Assembly (NCBI RefSeq): GCF_024732245.1
Contig: NZ_CP093845.1
Coordinates: forward strand, 3,532,087 to 3,596,086
Direction: 5' to 3'
DNA: 64,000 nt
Source: Dietzia sp. B32
Lineage (GTDB): Bacteria > Actinomycetota > Actinomycetes > Mycobacteriales > Mycobacteriaceae
Part shown: positions 7,554 to 21,508 of the stretch, in pieces
Layout: each line of letters opens with the position of its first letter
Numbering within the stretch: position 1 is the first letter of the stretch
The notes under the pieces: model-generated
What the model was told of the DNA's origin: nothing
Seen by the model: the letters and a program-made list of their open reading frames with translations, nothing else
The model's database searches: none
Program-made: the position numbers and the translations under genes

Positions 7554-8506
7554 TGACCCCGACACCAGGTGGGCGGTCGACGGGAGTGATCTCGCTGATC
7601 GCGTTGCTCGCGGTGGCGGCCGCCGGCGGGGGATGCGCTGCCCTCTCGCCCACTTATGGCCCCCCACAGGTGGTGGTGACCGAGACCGTGGCGACGGTGA
7701 CCGGCCTCCCCGTCCAGGGCGGGGTGGGCGCACCGGGCGACCTCGCGTCGCTGTCCGCCGAACCGCCGCCCGCCGATCTCGTGTCGCCGCCTGCACCTGT
7801 GGCAACGGGGGCGACGGCAGTCGATCTCGACTCGGTCGTGGCTGCCGTGCCCGAGGACGCCGGTATCGCCGTCGTCCCGGTCGGTGGCGGTGAGCCCCGG
7901 GAGGCCGGGACCTGGCGCACCGGCGTCGCCTGGTCGACGATCAAGGTCCCGTTGGCGGTCGCCGTGGCGCGGACTGACCCGCGGGTCCTCCGGGACAACG
8001 CCGCCGCCATCTCCGTCTCCGACAACCGGGCGGCGGAGAACCTCTGGTCCCACCTGGGCGGTGGCGCGGCCTCGGCGGCGGCCACCGGCCGAATCCTCAC
8101 CGAGGGCGGAGACGTCACCTCCGAGGTGCCCTCGGTCCGGATGCGACCTGGGTACACCGTCTTCGGTCAGACCCGGTGGGCGTTGGTCGATCAGACCCGG
8201 TTCGCATCCGCCCTGCCGTGCATGGACGGAGCCTCACCGGTCATCGAGCTCATGGGACGGATCGCGCCCGACCAGCGCTGGGGTCTCGGACGTCTTCCCG
8301 GCGCGCGGTTCAAGGGCGGATGGGGTCCGGGAGACGGTGGCGGGTACCTCGTCCGCCAGTTCGGGCTGATCCCCGCCGCAGGGGGTGACGTCGCGGTCTC
8401 ACTCGCGGTCGACGCCCCGACCTTCGAAGCCGGGACAGCGGCGTTGAGCACGATGGCGGACGCGCTCGCACCGCAGCTCGCGTCCCTTCCCGGCGGAGGG
8501 TGCTGA
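7553..8506 (+). CDS. Exported beta-lactamase/transpeptidase-fold serine hydrolase
   Basis: A 317-residue exported protein with a hydrophobic N terminus (about 11-27) ending in a possible but atypical lipobox cysteine (C28). A Pro/Ala-rich linker precedes a domain with all three class A beta-lactamase/penicillin-binding signatures in order: STIK at S128/K131, SDN at 156-158, and KGG at 254-256. The spacing fits a beta-lactamase-like fold. There is no clear Glu166-type omega-loop motif, so a penicillin-interacting peptidase-like role or a degenerate enzyme is as likely as a true beta-lactamase. It overlaps the preceding membrane-protein gene by one base. Confidence 0.85.
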   Translation: MTPTPGGRSTGVISLIALLAVAAAGGGCAALSPTYGPPQVVVTETVATVTGLPVQGGVGAPGDLASLSAEPPPADLVSPPAPVATGATAVDLDSVVAAVPEDAGIAVVPVGGGEPREAGTWRTGVAWSTIKVPLAVAVARTDPRVLRDNAAAISVSDNRAAENLWSHLGGGAASAAATGRILTEGGDVTSEVPSVRMRPGYTVFGQTRWALVDQTRFASALPCMDGASPVIELMGRIAPDQRWGLGRLPGARFKGGWGPGDGGGYLVRQFGLIPAAGGDVAVSLAVDAPTFEAGTAALSTMADALAPQLASLPGGGC

Positions 8507-8713
8507 TCCGAGGGGGATCGCGCCCGGTCGGGCCACACGGGGCCAGGCCGGTCGATGTCGGGGCCACCCGCGCAGGTGCCCGAGTCGCGGTCGGGTGACC
8601 CACAACTAGACTGGTGCCAGGTGGTCCCGCGGGCCACGGGCGTCCACGTCCTGCCGGAATCCATCGCCGGGTTCCCGCTCGCGGCCACGGCGCTCCCGAA
8701 GAAAGGCCACACC

Positions 8714-11810
<3,097 letters not shown>

Positions 11811-11817
11811 TGCCGGC

Positions 11818-13065
11818 GTGACCCCGCGCGTCGCCACGCCGGGGGCGTTCTCGACGCTGGCCCGCACCCCCGGCGTCGCGGCCGCGTTCGTCCTGGTCCT
11901 GCTCGCGTTCGGGGGCTTCTCCCTCCTGCTGCCGGTGGTACCGCTCGCCGTTGTCCGCGGAGGCGGCACCGAGTTCGTGGCCGGCGCCACCACCGGCGTG
12001 TTCATGACGGTGACCGTCCTGTTCCAGCTCGCCACCCCGCGTGTCACGAGTGCGATCGGTTATCGCTGGGTCCTGGGGATCGGCAGCTCCCTGCTCGGAC
12101 TGCCCTCGGGACTGCTCGCCCTCTCCGACAACCCGATCGCGGTGTTGGCGATCAGCGGCGTGCGCGGTGCGGGGTTCGGCATGATGACCGTCGCCGGTTC
12201 CGCCCTCGTGGCCGAGCTCGCCCCGCCCGGCATGCTCGGTCGGGCCACGTCGCTGATCGGTCTCGCCGTGGGCATCTCCGAAGCGATCTTCCTGCCGGTC
12301 GGACTGTGGCTGCTCGACCTCCTCGGGCTGCCGACGGTGGCCTGGGCCGCCACCGCGTTCGGCGTCGTCGGCCTGGTCGCCGCGGCGCGACTGCCCCACG
12401 TCTACCCGAGCCCACCGGGGGAGACGGACCGGTCGACGCTCGGTACCAAGCAGGTCGTGCTCCTCCTCGCGGGCCCGTTCCTCGTCATGGTGGCGGTGAC
12501 CCTGCCCTACGGGGCGGCGGCGTCGTTCCTGTCGCCGGCGTTGGATTCCCTGGTCTCCGGTAGCGGCGCTGTCGTCGCCGGCGTCGGGCTCGGACTGCTG
12601 GGCGTCGGTGTCATCGTCGGACGCACCGTCGCCGGCCTCATCTCGGACCGGCGTGGCCCGGGGTCGCTGGTCTGGCCGGGCCTCGGTGTCGCGGCACTCG
12701 GAATGCTCGGCATCGCCGGGTTGTTGACGATGGAGGTGAACCCGTGGTGGTTCCTCGTCCCGACCGTCGTCTTCGGCCTCGGGTTCGGTGCTGTACAGAA
12801 CGAGGCCCTGGTGGCGTCGTTCGAGCGGATGCCGCGCTCGCGACTGGGGACGGCGTCCGCGTCGTGGAACATCTCCTTCGACGCCGGAACCGGTCTCGGC
12901 TCCGTGGTCATGGGCGGGTTCGCGGGCTTCGGCTACGTCGTGCTGTTCACCGTCGCGGCGGGGGTCGTCCTCGCGGTGGGCGGCCCTGCGGCGGTGGGTG
13001 CCCGGCGTACGAGACCCACGCGCGATCTGACCCCGAACGACCCCGGCGATAAGGTGGACCAATGA
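11818..13065 (+). CDS. Major facilitator superfamily transporter within his cluster
   Basis: A 415-residue membrane protein with about 12 hydrophobic helices and a loop rich in charged residues in the middle, typical of MFS permeases. The GTG at 11818 is the first start after hisB (7-bp gap) and precedes the first helix. A MFS gene occupies an equivalent position in the Corynebacterium glutamicum his cluster, so the association is conserved, but its substrate is not known. Export of histidine or an intermediate is only a guess. The stop overlaps the hisH start. Confidence 0.9.
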   Translation: MTPRVATPGAFSTLARTPGVAAAFVLVLLAFGGFSLLLPVVPLAVVRGGGTEFVAGATTGVFMTVTVLFQLATPRVTSAIGYRWVLGIGSSLLGLPSGLLALSDNPIAVLAISGVRGAGFGMMTVAGSALVAELAPPGMLGRATSLIGLAVGISEAIFLPVGLWLLDLLGLPTVAWAATAFGVVGLVAAARLPHVYPSPPGETDRSTLGTKQVVLLLAGPFLVMVAVTLPYGAAASFLSPALDSLVSGSGAVVAGVGLGLLGVGVIVGRTVAGLISDRRGPGSLVWPGLGVAALGMLGIAGLLTMEVNPWWFLVPTVVFGLGFGAVQNEALVASFERMPRSRLGTASASWNISFDAGTGLGSVVMGGFAGFGYVVLFTVAAGVVLAVGGPAAVGARRTRPTRDLTPNDPGDKVDQ

Positions 13066-13730
13066 CGAATTCGGCGACGCGGGTGGCACTCCTGGACTAC
13101 GGCTCCGGAAACCTGCGTTCGGCGCATCGTGCGCTCGAGCGGGTCGGCGCCCGGGTCGAACTCACGTCGGACCCCCGCGTCGCCACCGAGGCCGAGGCGT
13201 TGGTCGTCCCCGGGGTCGGCGCGTTCGCGGCGTGCATGAAGGGCCTCGAGGCGGTCAAGGGACCGCGGATCATCGGAGAGCGTCTCGCCGGTGGTCGCCC
13301 CGTTCTGGGGATCTGCGTGGGAATGCAGGTCATGTTCGATCGGGGCACCGAGTTCTCGGACGGTGAGCACGAGGGTTCGCCCGGTGTTCCCGGATGCGGT
13401 GAGTGGCCCGGCGTGGTGGAGAGGCTGGACGCACCCGTGCTGCCGCACATGGGGTGGAACACCGTCGAGGCGCCGTCGGAATCGGTGTTGTTCGCGGGCA
13501 TGCCCGCTGACGAACGCTTCTACTTCGTCCACTCGTACGGCGTGCAGCGCTGGGAGATGGAGCCGTCGGACCACCTCCGTGCCCCGGACGTCACCTGGGC
13601 CGAACACGGCACGAGGTTCATCGCCGCGGTGGAGAACGGGCCCTTGTCCGCCACCCAGTTCCACCCCGAGAAGTCGGGCGATGCCGGACTGCATCTGCTC
13701 GAGAACTGGATTCGTTCTGTCCGCCGTTGA
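13062..13730 (+). CDS. hisH: Imidazole glycerol phosphate synthase, glutaminase subunit
   Basis: Class I glutamine amidotransferase of 222 residues. The nucleophile cysteine sits in [15 protein letters not shown] (about residue 84), and the catalytic His/Glu in [12 protein letters not shown] near residue 201. It supplies ammonia to HisF, which is encoded downstream in the same cluster. The ATG overlaps the MFS stop by 4 bp. Confidence 0.98.
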   Translation: MTNSATRVALLDYGSGNLRSAHRALERVGARVELTSDPRVATEAEALVVPGVGAFAACMKGLEAVKGPRIIGERLAGGRPVLGICVGMQVMFDRGTEFSDGEHEGSPGVPGCGEWPGVVERLDAPVLPHMGWNTVEAPSESVLFAGMPADERFYFVHSYGVQRWEMEPSDHLRAPDVTWAEHGTRFIAAVENGPLSATQFHPEKSGDAGLHLLENWIRSVRR

Positions 13731-13752
13731 CGGCTCTCGGGACCCCGCCCCG

Positions 13753-14004
13753 GTGTCCTTCGCCCAGCTCGCCCTGGGAGTCGCGGGGGCGGGGGTGTCG
13801 GGTCTCGCCCTGACCGCGCTCGCGGTGGCCCTCCTGCCCGTGCCGCCGGCCGGCAAGGCTCTCGTCGCGCTGGTCGGCGTGATCCTGTCGATCGTCGCGA
13901 TGGGCCTGGTGTCCAACCGCATCACCGATCGCGCGATCCGCGCCGAGTACGGCGAGGAGCCCGGCGGGCAGGCGGAGCACGCCGGTGACGACGGACTAGG
14001 CTGA
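13753..14004 (+). CDS. Small two-helix membrane protein
   Basis: An 83-residue protein with two hydrophobic helices (about residues 5-28 and 33-52) and a charged C-terminal tail. The GTG at 13753 is the best available start; no strong ribosome site is visible. Its stop overlaps the hisA start by one base (TGATG), indicating that it is translated within the operon. It has no recognisable domain. Small membrane proteins occur between hisH and hisA in several mycolata, but a role in histidine synthesis has not been shown. Confidence 0.72.
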   Translation: MSFAQLALGVAGAGVSGLALTALAVALLPVPPAGKALVALVGVILSIVAMGLVSNRITDRAIRAEYGEEPGGQAEHAGDDGLG

Positions 14005-14759
14005 TGGCCGTGACCAACGCCAATTACCTCGAACTCCTTCCCGCCGTCGACGTCGCCGACGGTCAGGCCGTCCGTCTCGTCCAGGGGGAGGCCGGGACCG
14101 AGACGTCCTACGGTGCCCCGCTGGACGCGGCTCTGCAGTGGCAGCGGGACGGCGCGGAATGGGTCCACCTGGTGGATCTCGACGCCGCTTTCGGTCGGGG
14201 GTCGAACCGGGACCTGCTCGCCGAGGTCGTGGGGGCGCTCGACGTCAGGGTCGAGATGTCCGGTGGTATCCGCGACGACGACTCGCTCGAGGCCGCCCTG
14301 GCCACCGGGTGCGCCCGCGTGAACCTCGGGACGGCCGCGCTGGAGAACCCGGAGTGGTGTGCCTCGGCCATCGCCCGTCACGGTGACCGCATCGCGGTGG
14401 GCCTCGATGTGCGGGTGGTCGACGGCGAGCCCAGGTTGCGCGGTCGTGGATGGGTTTCCGACGGTGGCAACCTCTGGGAGGTCCTCGAACGTCTGGACAA
14501 GGACGGCTGCGCCCGGTACGTCGTCACCGACGTCTCCAAGGACGGCATGCTCAACGGACCCAACCTGGAGATGCTCTCGCAGGTGTGCGCGGCCACCAAC
14601 GCCCCCGTGGTGGCGTCGGGCGGCGTCTCGTCGGTCGCGGATCTCGAGGCCATCGCCTCGCTGGTGCCACAGGGCGTGGAGGGGGCGATCGTGGGCAAGG
14701 CCCTCTACGCGGGCAGGTTCACCCTCCCCGAGGCGCTCGCTGCCGTCAGCCGCCGCTGA
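14004..14759 (+). CDS. priA: Bifunctional phosphoribosyl isomerase A (HisA/TrpF)
   Basis: TIM-barrel isomerase of 251 residues acting on ProFAR in histidine synthesis. In actinobacteria the same enzyme isomerises phosphoribosyl anthranilate for tryptophan. Both catalytic aspartates are visible: the N-terminal [18 protein letters not shown] and the later [11 protein letters not shown]. The RGRGW segment (about residues 143-148) matches the Arg/Trp pair that PriA uses for the TrpF reaction. Together with the absence of trpF from the adjacent trp genes, this supports dual function (knowledge of family plus inference). Confidence 0.95.
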   Translation: MAVTNANYLELLPAVDVADGQAVRLVQGEAGTETSYGAPLDAALQWQRDGAEWVHLVDLDAAFGRGSNRDLLAEVVGALDVRVEMSGGIRDDDSLEAALATGCARVNLGTAALENPEWCASAIARHGDRIAVGLDVRVVDGEPRLRGRGWVSDGGNLWEVLERLDKDGCARYVVTDVSKDGMLNGPNLEMLSQVCAATNAPVVASGGVSSVADLEAIASLVPQGVEGAIVGKALYAGRFTLPEALAAVSRR

Positions 14760-14825
14760 CTCCACGACGCCGTCACCCCCCTGGCAGCTTCCCGACCCCG
14801 CATGACCTCGAGCAGGAGGCCCGAG

Positions 14826-15740
14826 ATGGACGATCAGACCGGAAACACCCTGCCGACGGACCTCCCCGTCGACCCGGCCGAGGCCCTCGCGCTGGCGACG
14901 CGCGTCCTCGATGAGGTGACGCCCCGCTTCGTCGAGGGGGTGGGGGCGCAGGGCATCCAGAACAAGGGCTCGCGCAACGACTTCGCCACCGAACTGGACC
15001 TGGAGCTGGAGCGCCGGATCTCGGAGGCGCTGCGGGAGGGGACCGGGCTCGAGGTGCACGGCGAGGAGTACGGCGGTCCGCCCGTGAACGAGGGCACCCT
15101 GTGGGTCGTCGACCCCGTCGACGGCACCGCCAACTACTCCCTCGGTATCCCCACCGCCGGCATCCTGGTCTCGCTGGTCCACGAGCGCCAGCCGGTGCTC
15201 GGCCTGACGTGGCTGCCGCTGCTGGGGTTGACGTTCACCTCCGTCGCGGGCGGACCGCTCAAGGAGAACGGTGAGGAGGTCGCACGGATCCCCGACGTCT
15301 CCATCCGCGACGTCGCCCTGGGACTGGGGTCGCTCAACACCGGTGCGCGTACGACCTACCCGCCGGCCTATCGACGCGAGGTCTTCGAGCAGCTCACGCT
15401 CGACGCCGCACGGACCCGGAAGTTCGGCTCCACCGGGGTCGATCTGTCGTTCGTCGCGTCGGGCAGGCTGTCCGCCGCGGTCAGCTTCGGCAACCGAGCC
15501 TGGGACAACGCGGCCGGCGCCTCCCACGTCCGCGCCGCGGGTGGTGTGGTCACGGACCTCGCGGGGGAGCCCTGGTCCACCGACTCCCAGTCCATCCTCG
15601 TCGCGGGCCCTCGGGCCCACGCCGAGGTCCTCGACACCATCCGACAGCTCGGCGAGCCGAGCAACTTCTTCGAGGCGGGGCGACGTCGCGCCACTCCGGA
15701 ACCCGAGAGCCCCCGTCCGTGGCTCCAGAACGGGCGGTAA
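14826..15740 (+). CDS. impA: Inositol monophosphatase-family phosphatase (ImpA-like)
   Basis: Mg-dependent phosphatase of 304 residues with the family motifs [20 protein letters not shown] (DPxDGT) and WDNAAG. The ATG at 14826 was chosen over one at 14802 because an AGGAGG site sits seven bases upstream of it. impA lies between hisA and hisF in mycobacteria and corynebacteria. Family members dephosphorylate inositol-1-phosphate, but some actinobacterial homologues are histidinol-phosphate phosphatases. Its place in the operon makes the latter activity possible; sequence alone does not decide. Confidence 0.92.
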   Translation: MDDQTGNTLPTDLPVDPAEALALATRVLDEVTPRFVEGVGAQGIQNKGSRNDFATELDLELERRISEALREGTGLEVHGEEYGGPPVNEGTLWVVDPVDGTANYSLGIPTAGILVSLVHERQPVLGLTWLPLLGLTFTSVAGGPLKENGEEVARIPDVSIRDVALGLGSLNTGARTTYPPAYRREVFEQLTLDAARTRKFGSTGVDLSFVASGRLSAAVSFGNRAWDNAAGASHVRAAGGVVTDLAGEPWSTDSQSILVAGPRAHAEVLDTIRQLGEPSNFFEAGRRRATPEPESPRPWLQNGR

Positions 15741-15747
15741 CCGGGTC

Positions 15748-16521
15748 ATGACACTCGCAACCAGGGTCATCCCGTGTCTCGACGTGGACGCCGGCCGCGT
15801 GGTCAAGGGCGTCAACTTCCTCGACCTCCGGGATGCGGGAGATCCCGTCGAACTGGCGGCCGCCTACGACGAGCAGGGTGCCGACGAACTCACCTTCCTC
15901 GACGTCACCGCGTCGTCGTCGGGACGCAGCACCATGATCGACGTGGTCAGGCGCACCGCCGAGCAGATCTTCATCCCGCTCACCGTCGGAGGTGGGGTGC
16001 GGACCGAGGAGGACGTCAACCAGCTCCTGCGGGCGGGTGCGGACAAGGTCAGCGTCAACACCGCCGCGATCGCCCGTCCCGAGCTCCTCGGCGAGCTCAG
16101 TCGCCGCTTCGGCTCGCAGTGCATCGTCCTGTCGGTGGACGCGCGCACCGTGCCCGAGGGGTCCGAGCCCACCCCGTCCGGCTGGGAGGTCACCACCCAC
16201 GGCGGTCGTCGTGGGACCGGGATCGACGCCGTCGAGTGGGCCAGGCGGGGCCAGGACCTCGGTGTGGGTGAGATCCTGCTCAACTCGATGGACGCCGACG
16301 GCACCAAGGCGGGTTTCGACCTGGCGATGGTGCGGGCGGTCCGTGAGGCCGTGTCCATCCCCGTCATCGCCTCGGGCGGGGCCGGCGCGGTGGAGCACTT
16401 CGCTCCGGCGGTCCACGCCGGGGCCGACGCCGTCCTCGCCGCCAGTGTCTTCCACTTCGGCGAGATGACCATCGGTGATGTGAAGTCGGCGCTCGCGGCC
16501 GAGGGGATCACGGTCCGATGA
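15748..16521 (+). CDS. hisF: Imidazole glycerol phosphate synthase, cyclase subunit
   Basis: TIM-barrel cyclase of 257 residues that partners HisH to make imidazole glycerol phosphate and AICAR. Catalytic aspartates are in [15 protein letters not shown] (about residue 11) and [11 protein letters not shown] (about 130). The ATG at 15748 lies 7 bp after impA. The 3' end overlaps hisI by 4 bp. Confidence 0.98.
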   Translation: MTLATRVIPCLDVDAGRVVKGVNFLDLRDAGDPVELAAAYDEQGADELTFLDVTASSSGRSTMIDVVRRTAEQIFIPLTVGGGVRTEEDVNQLLRAGADKVSVNTAAIARPELLGELSRRFGSQCIVLSVDARTVPEGSEPTPSGWEVTTHGGRRGTGIDAVEWARRGQDLGVGEILLNSMDADGTKAGFDLAMVRAVREAVSIPVIASGGAGAVEHFAPAVHAGADAVLAASVFHFGEMTIGDVKSALAAEGITVR

Positions 16522-16871
16522 GCACTCACGTCCTGGACCGTTCCATCGCCGAGCGGCTGTCCCGCAACGTCGACGGGCTGGTCGCCGCGGTCGTGCAGGA
16601 CGCCACCTCGGGCCGGGTGCTCATGATGGCGTGGATGGACGACGCGGCCCTCGCCGAGACCCTGGCGACCCGGCGGGGTGTGTACTACTCCCGCTCGCGG
16701 GGTCAGCGGTGGGTCAAGGGGGAGACCTCCGGCCACGTCCAGCACGTGCGTCGTGTGGAGATCGATTGCGACGGCGACGCCGTCCTGCTCCACGTCGACC
16801 AGACCGGGGCGGCCTGCCACAACGGCACCACCAGCTGTTTCGACACCGCAACCCTGCTCGGAGAGGACTGA
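16518..16871 (+). CDS. hisI: Phosphoribosyl-AMP cyclohydrolase
   Basis: Zn/Mg-dependent cyclohydrolase of 117 residues, third step of histidine synthesis. Metal-ligand motifs [17 protein letters not shown] and [10 protein letters not shown] are intact. It is monofunctional (no fused HisE). hisE and hisG are not in the window, as in mycobacteria, where they lie elsewhere. It is followed after 5 bp by the small tautomerase gene, so the his cluster runs on into the trp genes without a visible terminator. Confidence 0.97.
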   Translation: MSTHVLDRSIAERLSRNVDGLVAAVVQDATSGRVLMMAWMDDAALAETLATRRGVYYSRSRGQRWVKGETSGHVQHVRRVEIDCDGDAVLLHVDQTGAACHNGTTSCFDTATLLGED

Positions 16872-16876
16872 TCGGC

Positions 16877-17056
16877 GTGCCCTTCATCCAGATCAACCAG
16901 CTCGACGGGATGGCCGCGGCGGACAAGGCCCGCGTCATCGAGGCCGTCACGGCCGCGTACGCGGAGGCCTCGGGCAAGGACCCGGCGAAAGTGTGGGTCC
17001 ACGTCAACGACATGCCGCGTGATTCCTTCGGGATCGGCGGCAAGGCCCTCGGATGA
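16877..17056 (+). CDS. 4-oxalocrotonate tautomerase-like small protein
   Basis: A 59-residue protein of the 4-OT superfamily. After removal of the initiator (GTG start at 16877) the chain begins with proline ([20 protein letters not shown]), the catalytic base of this family. [18 protein letters not shown] segment follows, as in known members. It sits between hisI and trpE, overlapping trpE by 4 bp. Family members form oligomers and act on keto-enol substrates; the substrate here is unknown and a link to amino acid biosynthesis is only implied by position. Confidence 0.88.
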   Translation: MPFIQINQLDGMAAADKARVIEAVTAAYAEASGKDPAKVWVHVNDMPRDSFGIGGKALG

Positions 17057-18594
17057 GCACCGAGACCACGACGTTCGAACAGTTCCGCGCGCTCGCCGCG
17101 GGGCACCGGGTCGTGCCGGTGGTGCGCACGGTGCTGGCGGACTCCGAGACGCCGCTGTCCGCGTACATCAAGCTCGCCGGGGACCGGCCGGGCACCTTCC
17201 TCCTGGAGTCGGCCGAGCACGGACGCTCCTGGTCGCGGTGGTCCTTCATCGGTTGTGGCGCGGCCGCCGCGCTGACCGTCGACGACGCGGGGGAGGCCAC
17301 GTGGTGGGGCCACGTGCCGGCGGGTGCGCCCACCGGCGGTGACCCGCTGGACGCGCTCCGGAGGACCCTGGACCTGTTGCGGACCGATCAGATCCCGGGT
17401 CTGCCCCCGTTGACGTCGGGGATGGTGGGTTACCTCGGGTACGACATCGTGCGTCGACTCGAGCGGATCGAACCGGACACGGTGGACGACCTGCAGGTGC
17501 CGGAGCTCGTCCAGCTGCTCGCCACCGACCTGGCGGCCTTCGACCATCACGAGGGCCGGATCCATCTCATCGCCAATGCGGTGAACTGGGACGGCAGCGA
17601 CGAGCGGGTCGGTGAGGCCTACGCGGACGCCGTGGCAAGGGTCGACTCCATGACGGCGCGACTCGCCGCGCCCGGCGCGGGCGGGGTAAGCGTGTTCGAC
17701 ACCCCGGCTCCCGACGTACGTCGCTGCACGGATGAGGAGACCTACCACTCGCGGGTCGCCGACATCATCGAGCAGATCTACTCGGGCGAGGCCTTCCAGG
17801 TGGTCCTCAGCCAGCGGTTCGAGGTCGACACCCAGGCCTCCCCGCGGGACGTCTATCGGATCCTGCGCACCACCAACCCGAGCCCGTACATGTTCCTCAT
17901 GACGATCCCGGACGGGAGCGGGGAGGACGGTTTCGGCGGGACCGCCTTCACCATCGTGGGATCGAGCCCCGAGGCGTTGGTGACCGTCAAGGACGGTGTG
18001 GCGACGACCCATCCGATCGCGGGGACCAGGCCGAGGGGCGACGACGACGAGCACGACATCCTGCTCGGCAAGGACCTGGTGGACGACGCCAAGGAGAACG
18101 CCGAACATCTGATGCTGGTCGATCTCGGCCGCAACGACCTCGGCCGGGTCTGCGTGCCGGGCACGGTGGAGGTGACGGAGTTCCGTCAGGTCGAGCGCTA
18201 CAGCCACGTCATGCACCTGGTGTCGACGGTGACCGGTCGACTGGCCGAGGGGCAGACCGGCATCGAGGCGGTGACCGCGTGTTTCCCGGCGGGCACGCTG
18301 TCCGGGTCGCCCAAGCCCCGTGCGCTGCAGATCATCGAGGACCTCGAGGACACGCGACGCGGTGTCTACGGGGGAGTGGTGGGCTACGTCGACTTCGCCG
18401 GAAACACCGACCAGGCCATCGCGATCCGGTCGGCAGTGATCAAGGACGGCACGGCCTATGTCCAGGCGGGTGCCGGGATCGTCGCCGACTCGGTGGCGAC
18501 CTCGGAGGATGCCGAGTGCCGCAACAAGGCGATGGCGGTCCTGCGGGCCGTCGCCGCCGCGGAGACGCTGCGCGACGCGGGGCGGAGCCGGTGA
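17053..18594 (+). CDS. trpE: Anthranilate synthase component I
   Basis: Chorismate-binding enzyme of 513 residues producing anthranilate with ammonia from TrpG, which is not encoded here. The C-terminal chorismate domain includes [20 protein letters not shown] and [16 protein letters not shown]. The N-terminal LLES motif (about residues 49-52), required for feedback inhibition by tryptophan in characterised enzymes, is intact, so the enzyme is likely Trp-sensitive. The ATG overlaps the tautomerase stop. The stop overlaps the next gene by 4 bp. Confidence 0.98.
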   Translation: MSTETTTFEQFRALAAGHRVVPVVRTVLADSETPLSAYIKLAGDRPGTFLLESAEHGRSWSRWSFIGCGAAAALTVDDAGEATWWGHVPAGAPTGGDPLDALRRTLDLLRTDQIPGLPPLTSGMVGYLGYDIVRRLERIEPDTVDDLQVPELVQLLATDLAAFDHHEGRIHLIANAVNWDGSDERVGEAYADAVARVDSMTARLAAPGAGGVSVFDTPAPDVRRCTDEETYHSRVADIIEQIYSGEAFQVVLSQRFEVDTQASPRDVYRILRTTNPSPYMFLMTIPDGSGEDGFGGTAFTIVGSSPEALVTVKDGVATTHPIAGTRPRGDDDEHDILLGKDLVDDAKENAEHLMLVDLGRNDLGRVCVPGTVEVTEFRQVERYSHVMHLVSTVTGRLAEGQTGIEAVTACFPAGTLSGSPKPRALQIIEDLEDTRRGVYGGVVGYVDFAGNTDQAIAIRSAVIKDGTAYVQAGAGIVADSVATSEDAECRNKAMAVLRAVAAAETLRDAGRSR

Positions 18595-19238
18595 CCCAGC
18601 GCTCCCGTCTCCTGGTTCCGGTCGTCCTGTTGCTCGTGGGGGCGGCCCTGCTGTGGGTCGCCTCGCGGATGGTGTGGCTCGACGTGGAGGCCTTCAACGA
18701 CCAATCGGGACAGGCTCGGCGGGCCCTGACCGGCGCGGACTGGCAACCCGCTCTCGTCCCGCTCGCGCTGGGCGCCCTGGCGGCGGTCGCCGCGGTGGCT
18801 CTGGTCCGCGGCGCCGCCGCCCGCGCGGTGGGCGCCGTCATCGCACTTCTCGGCGTGGCCGCCGGGGGCCTGATGGTGATGTCGGTGGGGGAGGTCGACG
18901 CCGACCGGGTCCACTCGGTGATCACGAGTGACGAGGGCCTGGCCCGGACCGATGCCGGGCCGGGTTCCGAGGGCGCGGAGGCGATCCCGCAGTGGTCGGA
19001 GATCATCGAGTTGTCGACCCGGCCCGCGGGACCCGTGATCACCGGCGCGGGGGCCGTCGCCCTGCTGGCGGCGGGGATCGTCGTCCTCGTCAATCCGGCC
19101 CGTCCGGTGCGCCGCGACGACCGGTACGTGACCCCGGCGGCCCGGCGGGAGAGTGCGGCGACCGGACCGGGCCCGGAGGACGACGCCGGGCGGGATCTGT
19201 GGCAGGAACTGGACGACGGACGGGATCCGACCGGCTGA
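18591..19238 (+). CDS. Trp-region conserved membrane protein (TIGR02234 type)
   Basis: A 215-residue membrane protein with about four hydrophobic helices (residues near 7-26, 50-68, 72-95 and 145-167) and an acidic soluble C-terminal tail. It corresponds in position and topology to Rv1610 of M. tuberculosis, a family found beside trpE/trpC in actinobacteria. The GTG start overlaps the trpE stop (GTGA). The conserved association suggests a link to tryptophan metabolism or transport, but no function is established. Confidence 0.9.
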   Translation: MTQRSRLLVPVVLLLVGAALLWVASRMVWLDVEAFNDQSGQARRALTGADWQPALVPLALGALAAVAAVALVRGAAARAVGAVIALLGVAAGGLMVMSVGEVDADRVHSVITSDEGLARTDAGPGSEGAEAIPQWSEIIELSTRPAGPVITGAGAVALLAAGIVVLVNPARPVRRDDRYVTPAARRESAATGPGPEDDAGRDLWQELDDGRDPTG

Positions 19239-19245
19239 CCGGGTC

Positions 19246-19268
19246 GGGGGTCCCGATTCGGGAACCCC
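19246..19268 (+). terminator. Possible weak hairpin between the trpE and trpC transcription units
   Basis: A GC-rich hairpin with a bulged base (GGGGTCCCGA opposite TCGGGAACCCC) lies just after the membrane-protein gene and before a 65-bp spacer preceding trpC. It could be a terminator or attenuator; no leader peptide rich in Trp codons was found. Confidence 0.4.
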
Positions 19269-19333
19269 GGCCGGGACCTCTATTGTTGATCTCGATCACA
19301 CTTTCCGCCCTACGACTGCAGAGGGAGGTCACG

Positions 19334-20146
19334 GTGGGTACCGTGCTCGACTCGATTCTCGACGGGGTCCGTGAGGACGTCGCGGCCCGTGAGGCCGTCA
19401 TCGATATGGCGGCGGTGAAGCAGGCGGCCCAGTCGGCGCCGGACCCACTCGACGCGCTCAAGGCGTTGCGCGATCCCGGAGTGGGCGTCATCGCCGAGGT
19501 CAAGAGGGCCAGCCCGTCCAAGGGTGCCCTGGCCGAGATCCCCGACCCCGCGGTCCTTGCCCGGATGTACGAGGAGGGCGGGGCGCGCATCATCTCGTGC
19601 CTCACCGAGGAGCGCCGTTTCCACGGCAGCCTGGCAGATCTCGACGCGGTCCGACGCGCGGTCGACATCCCGGTCCTGCGGAAGGACTTCGTGGTGGGGC
19701 CATACCAGATCCACGAGGCGCGGGCGCACGGCGCGGATCTGATCCTGCTGATCGTGGCCGCGCTCGAGCAGGACGCCCTGGTGTCGCTCCTCGATCGCAC
19801 GGAGTCGTTGGGTATGACGGCTCTGGTGGAGGTCCATACCGAGGAGGAGGCCGACCGCGCGCTGGAAGCCGGCGCCACGGTCATCGGTGTCAACGCCCGC
19901 AACCTCAAGACACTCGAGGTCGACAGGGACGTGTTCTCCAGGATCGCGCCGGGGCTTCCGTCCGACGTCGTCAAGATCGCCGAGTCCGGGGTCCGGGACG
20001 CCTCGGACCTCCTGGCGTACGCCAGCGTCGGGGCGGACGCCGTGCTCGTGGGCGAGGGACTGGTGACGCAGGGCGACCCGCGGGCGGCCTGCAACGCCCT
20101 GGCCACGGCCGGTGCCCACCCGTCCTGCCCGCAAGGACCCCGCTAG
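19334..20146 (+). CDS. trpC: Indole-3-glycerol phosphate synthase
   Basis: TIM-barrel enzyme of 270 residues converting CdRP to indole glycerol phosphate. Signatures: [47 protein letters not shown] and [10 protein letters not shown]. The GTG start at 19334 follows an AGGGAGG site with good spacing. It is monofunctional (no TrpF fusion), consistent with PriA supplying that activity. A 34-bp gap separates it from trpB. Confidence 0.97.
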   Translation: MGTVLDSILDGVREDVAAREAVIDMAAVKQAAQSAPDPLDALKALRDPGVGVIAEVKRASPSKGALAEIPDPAVLARMYEEGGARIISCLTEERRFHGSLADLDAVRRAVDIPVLRKDFVVGPYQIHEARAHGADLILLIVAALEQDALVSLLDRTESLGMTALVEVHTEEEADRALEAGATVIGVNARNLKTLEVDRDVFSRIAPGLPSDVVKIAESGVRDASDLLAYASVGADAVLVGEGLVTQGDPRAACNALATAGAHPSCPQGPR

Positions 20147-20179
20147 GCCGGGGCCGCGGGCTTCCGGCAGACTGGGGGC

Positions 20180-21508
20180 GTGAACTCCAAGGATTTTCCG
20201 TCACTGCCCACCATGGGAGTGGTGCTCCGGTCCACCACCGGACATGAGCCCGACCAACGGGGCCACTGGGGGCCGTTCGGCGGCCGGTACGTCCCCGAGG
20301 CGCTGATGGCGGTGGTCGACGAGGTGACCGACGCCTATGCCAAGGCCAGGGCCGACGAGGACTACCTCGACGAGCTCGACCGGCTGCAGCGTCACTACTC
20401 GGGCCGGCCGTCGCCGTTGTACGAGGCGAAGCGGTTCGGTGCGGAGATCGGTGCGCGGGTCTTCCTCAAGCGTGAGGATCTCAACCACACGGGCTCCCAC
20501 AAGATCAACAACGTCCTCGGCCAGGCGCTGCTCGCGCAGCGGATGGGCAAGAAGCGGGTGATCGCGGAGACCGGTGCCGGCCAACACGGTGTGGCCACCG
20601 CCACCGCCTGCGCCCTCCTCGGCCTGGAGTGCAAGGTCTACATGGGCGCGGTGGACGTGCGCAGGCAGGCGCTCAACGTCGCCCGGATGCGCCTGCTCGG
20701 TGCCGAGGTGGAGGCCGTGGAGATCGGCTCGGCCACACTCAAGGACGCGATCAACGAGGCCATGCGGGACTGGGTCGCCCACGCGGACGACACCTACTAT
20801 GCCTTCGGTACCGCGGCCGGGCCGCACCCCTTCCCGACCATGGTCCGCGACTTCCAGCGCATCGTCGGTGCGGAGGCCAGGGTGCAGATCCTCGAGCAGG
20901 CCGGGCGTCTGCCGGACGCCGCCGTGGCGTGCGTCGGCGGCGGTTCCAACGCGATCGGCCTGTTCCACCCGTTCCTCGGGGACGAGTCGGTCCGTCTCGT
21001 CGGCTGCGAGGCCGGGGGCGACGGCGTGGCGTCCGGACGAACCGCGGCGACCGTCAACGCCGGTACGCCGGGCGTCTTCCAGGGGTCGTACGCCCATCTC
21101 ATGCAGGACACCGACGGGCAGACGATCGAGTCCCACTCAATCTCGGCCGGCCTGGACTACCCGGGTGTCGGGCCCGAGCACTCGCGCCTGGCCGAGATCG
21201 GGCGGGCCGAGTACCGCCCGATCACGGATACCCAGGCCATGGATGCGTTCGCACAGTTGTGCCGCACCGAGGGCATCATCCCCGCGATCGAGTCGGCTCA
21301 CGCGATCGCCGGCGCCGCGCAGCTCGCCGCGGAGGGCGTGGGGCTGATCCTGGTCAACGTCTCGGGTCGTGGCGACAAGGACGTCGACACCGCCGCCCGG
21401 TGGTTCGGCCTGTTGGACGGGGGGACCCCGCCCGAGGCCGGGGTGGATTCGAGCCAGGGCGCCGACGACGGCGAGGGCGAGTACGCGGACGGGGGAGTCG
21501 AGGGATGA
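20180..21508 (+). CDS. trpB: Tryptophan synthase beta chain
   Basis: PLP enzyme of 442 residues joining indole and serine. The PLP lysine lies in [20 protein letters not shown] (about residue 115) and the phosphate loop is [10 protein letters not shown]. The GTG at 20180 is taken as start; ATG at 20213 is an alternative giving a slightly shorter N terminus. A 25-residue acidic tail extends beyond the usual C terminus. Its stop overlaps trpA by 4 bp. Confidence 0.97.
   Translation: MNSKDFPSLPTMGVVLRSTTGHEPDQRGHWGPFGGRYVPEALMAVVDEVTDAYAKARADEDYLDELDRLQRHYSGRPSPLYEAKRFGAEIGARVFLKREDLNHTGSHKINNVLGQALLAQRMGKKRVIAETGAGQHGVATATACALLGLECKVYMGAVDVRRQALNVARMRLLGAEVEAVEIGSATLKDAINEAMRDWVAHADDTYYAFGTAAGPHPFPTMVRDFQRIVGAEARVQILEQAGRLPDAAVACVGGGSNAIGLFHPFLGDESVRLVGCEAGGDGVASGRTAATVNAGTPGVFQGSYAHLMQDTDGQTIESHSISAGLDYPGVGPEHSRLAEIGRAEYRPITDTQAMDAFAQLCRTEGIIPAIESAHAIAGAAQLAAEGVGLILVNVSGRGDKDVDTAARWFGLLDGGTPPEAGVDSSQGADDGEGEYADGGVEG

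Noticed and set aside
12933-15815. A 960-codon minus-strand open frame across hisH, priA and impA
   Set aside because: It is antisense to well-supported his genes, lacks any domain, and long antisense frames are expected at this GC content.
19239-19333. Trp attenuator before trpC
   Set aside because: A hairpin is present, but no short ORF with tandem Trp codons precedes it.
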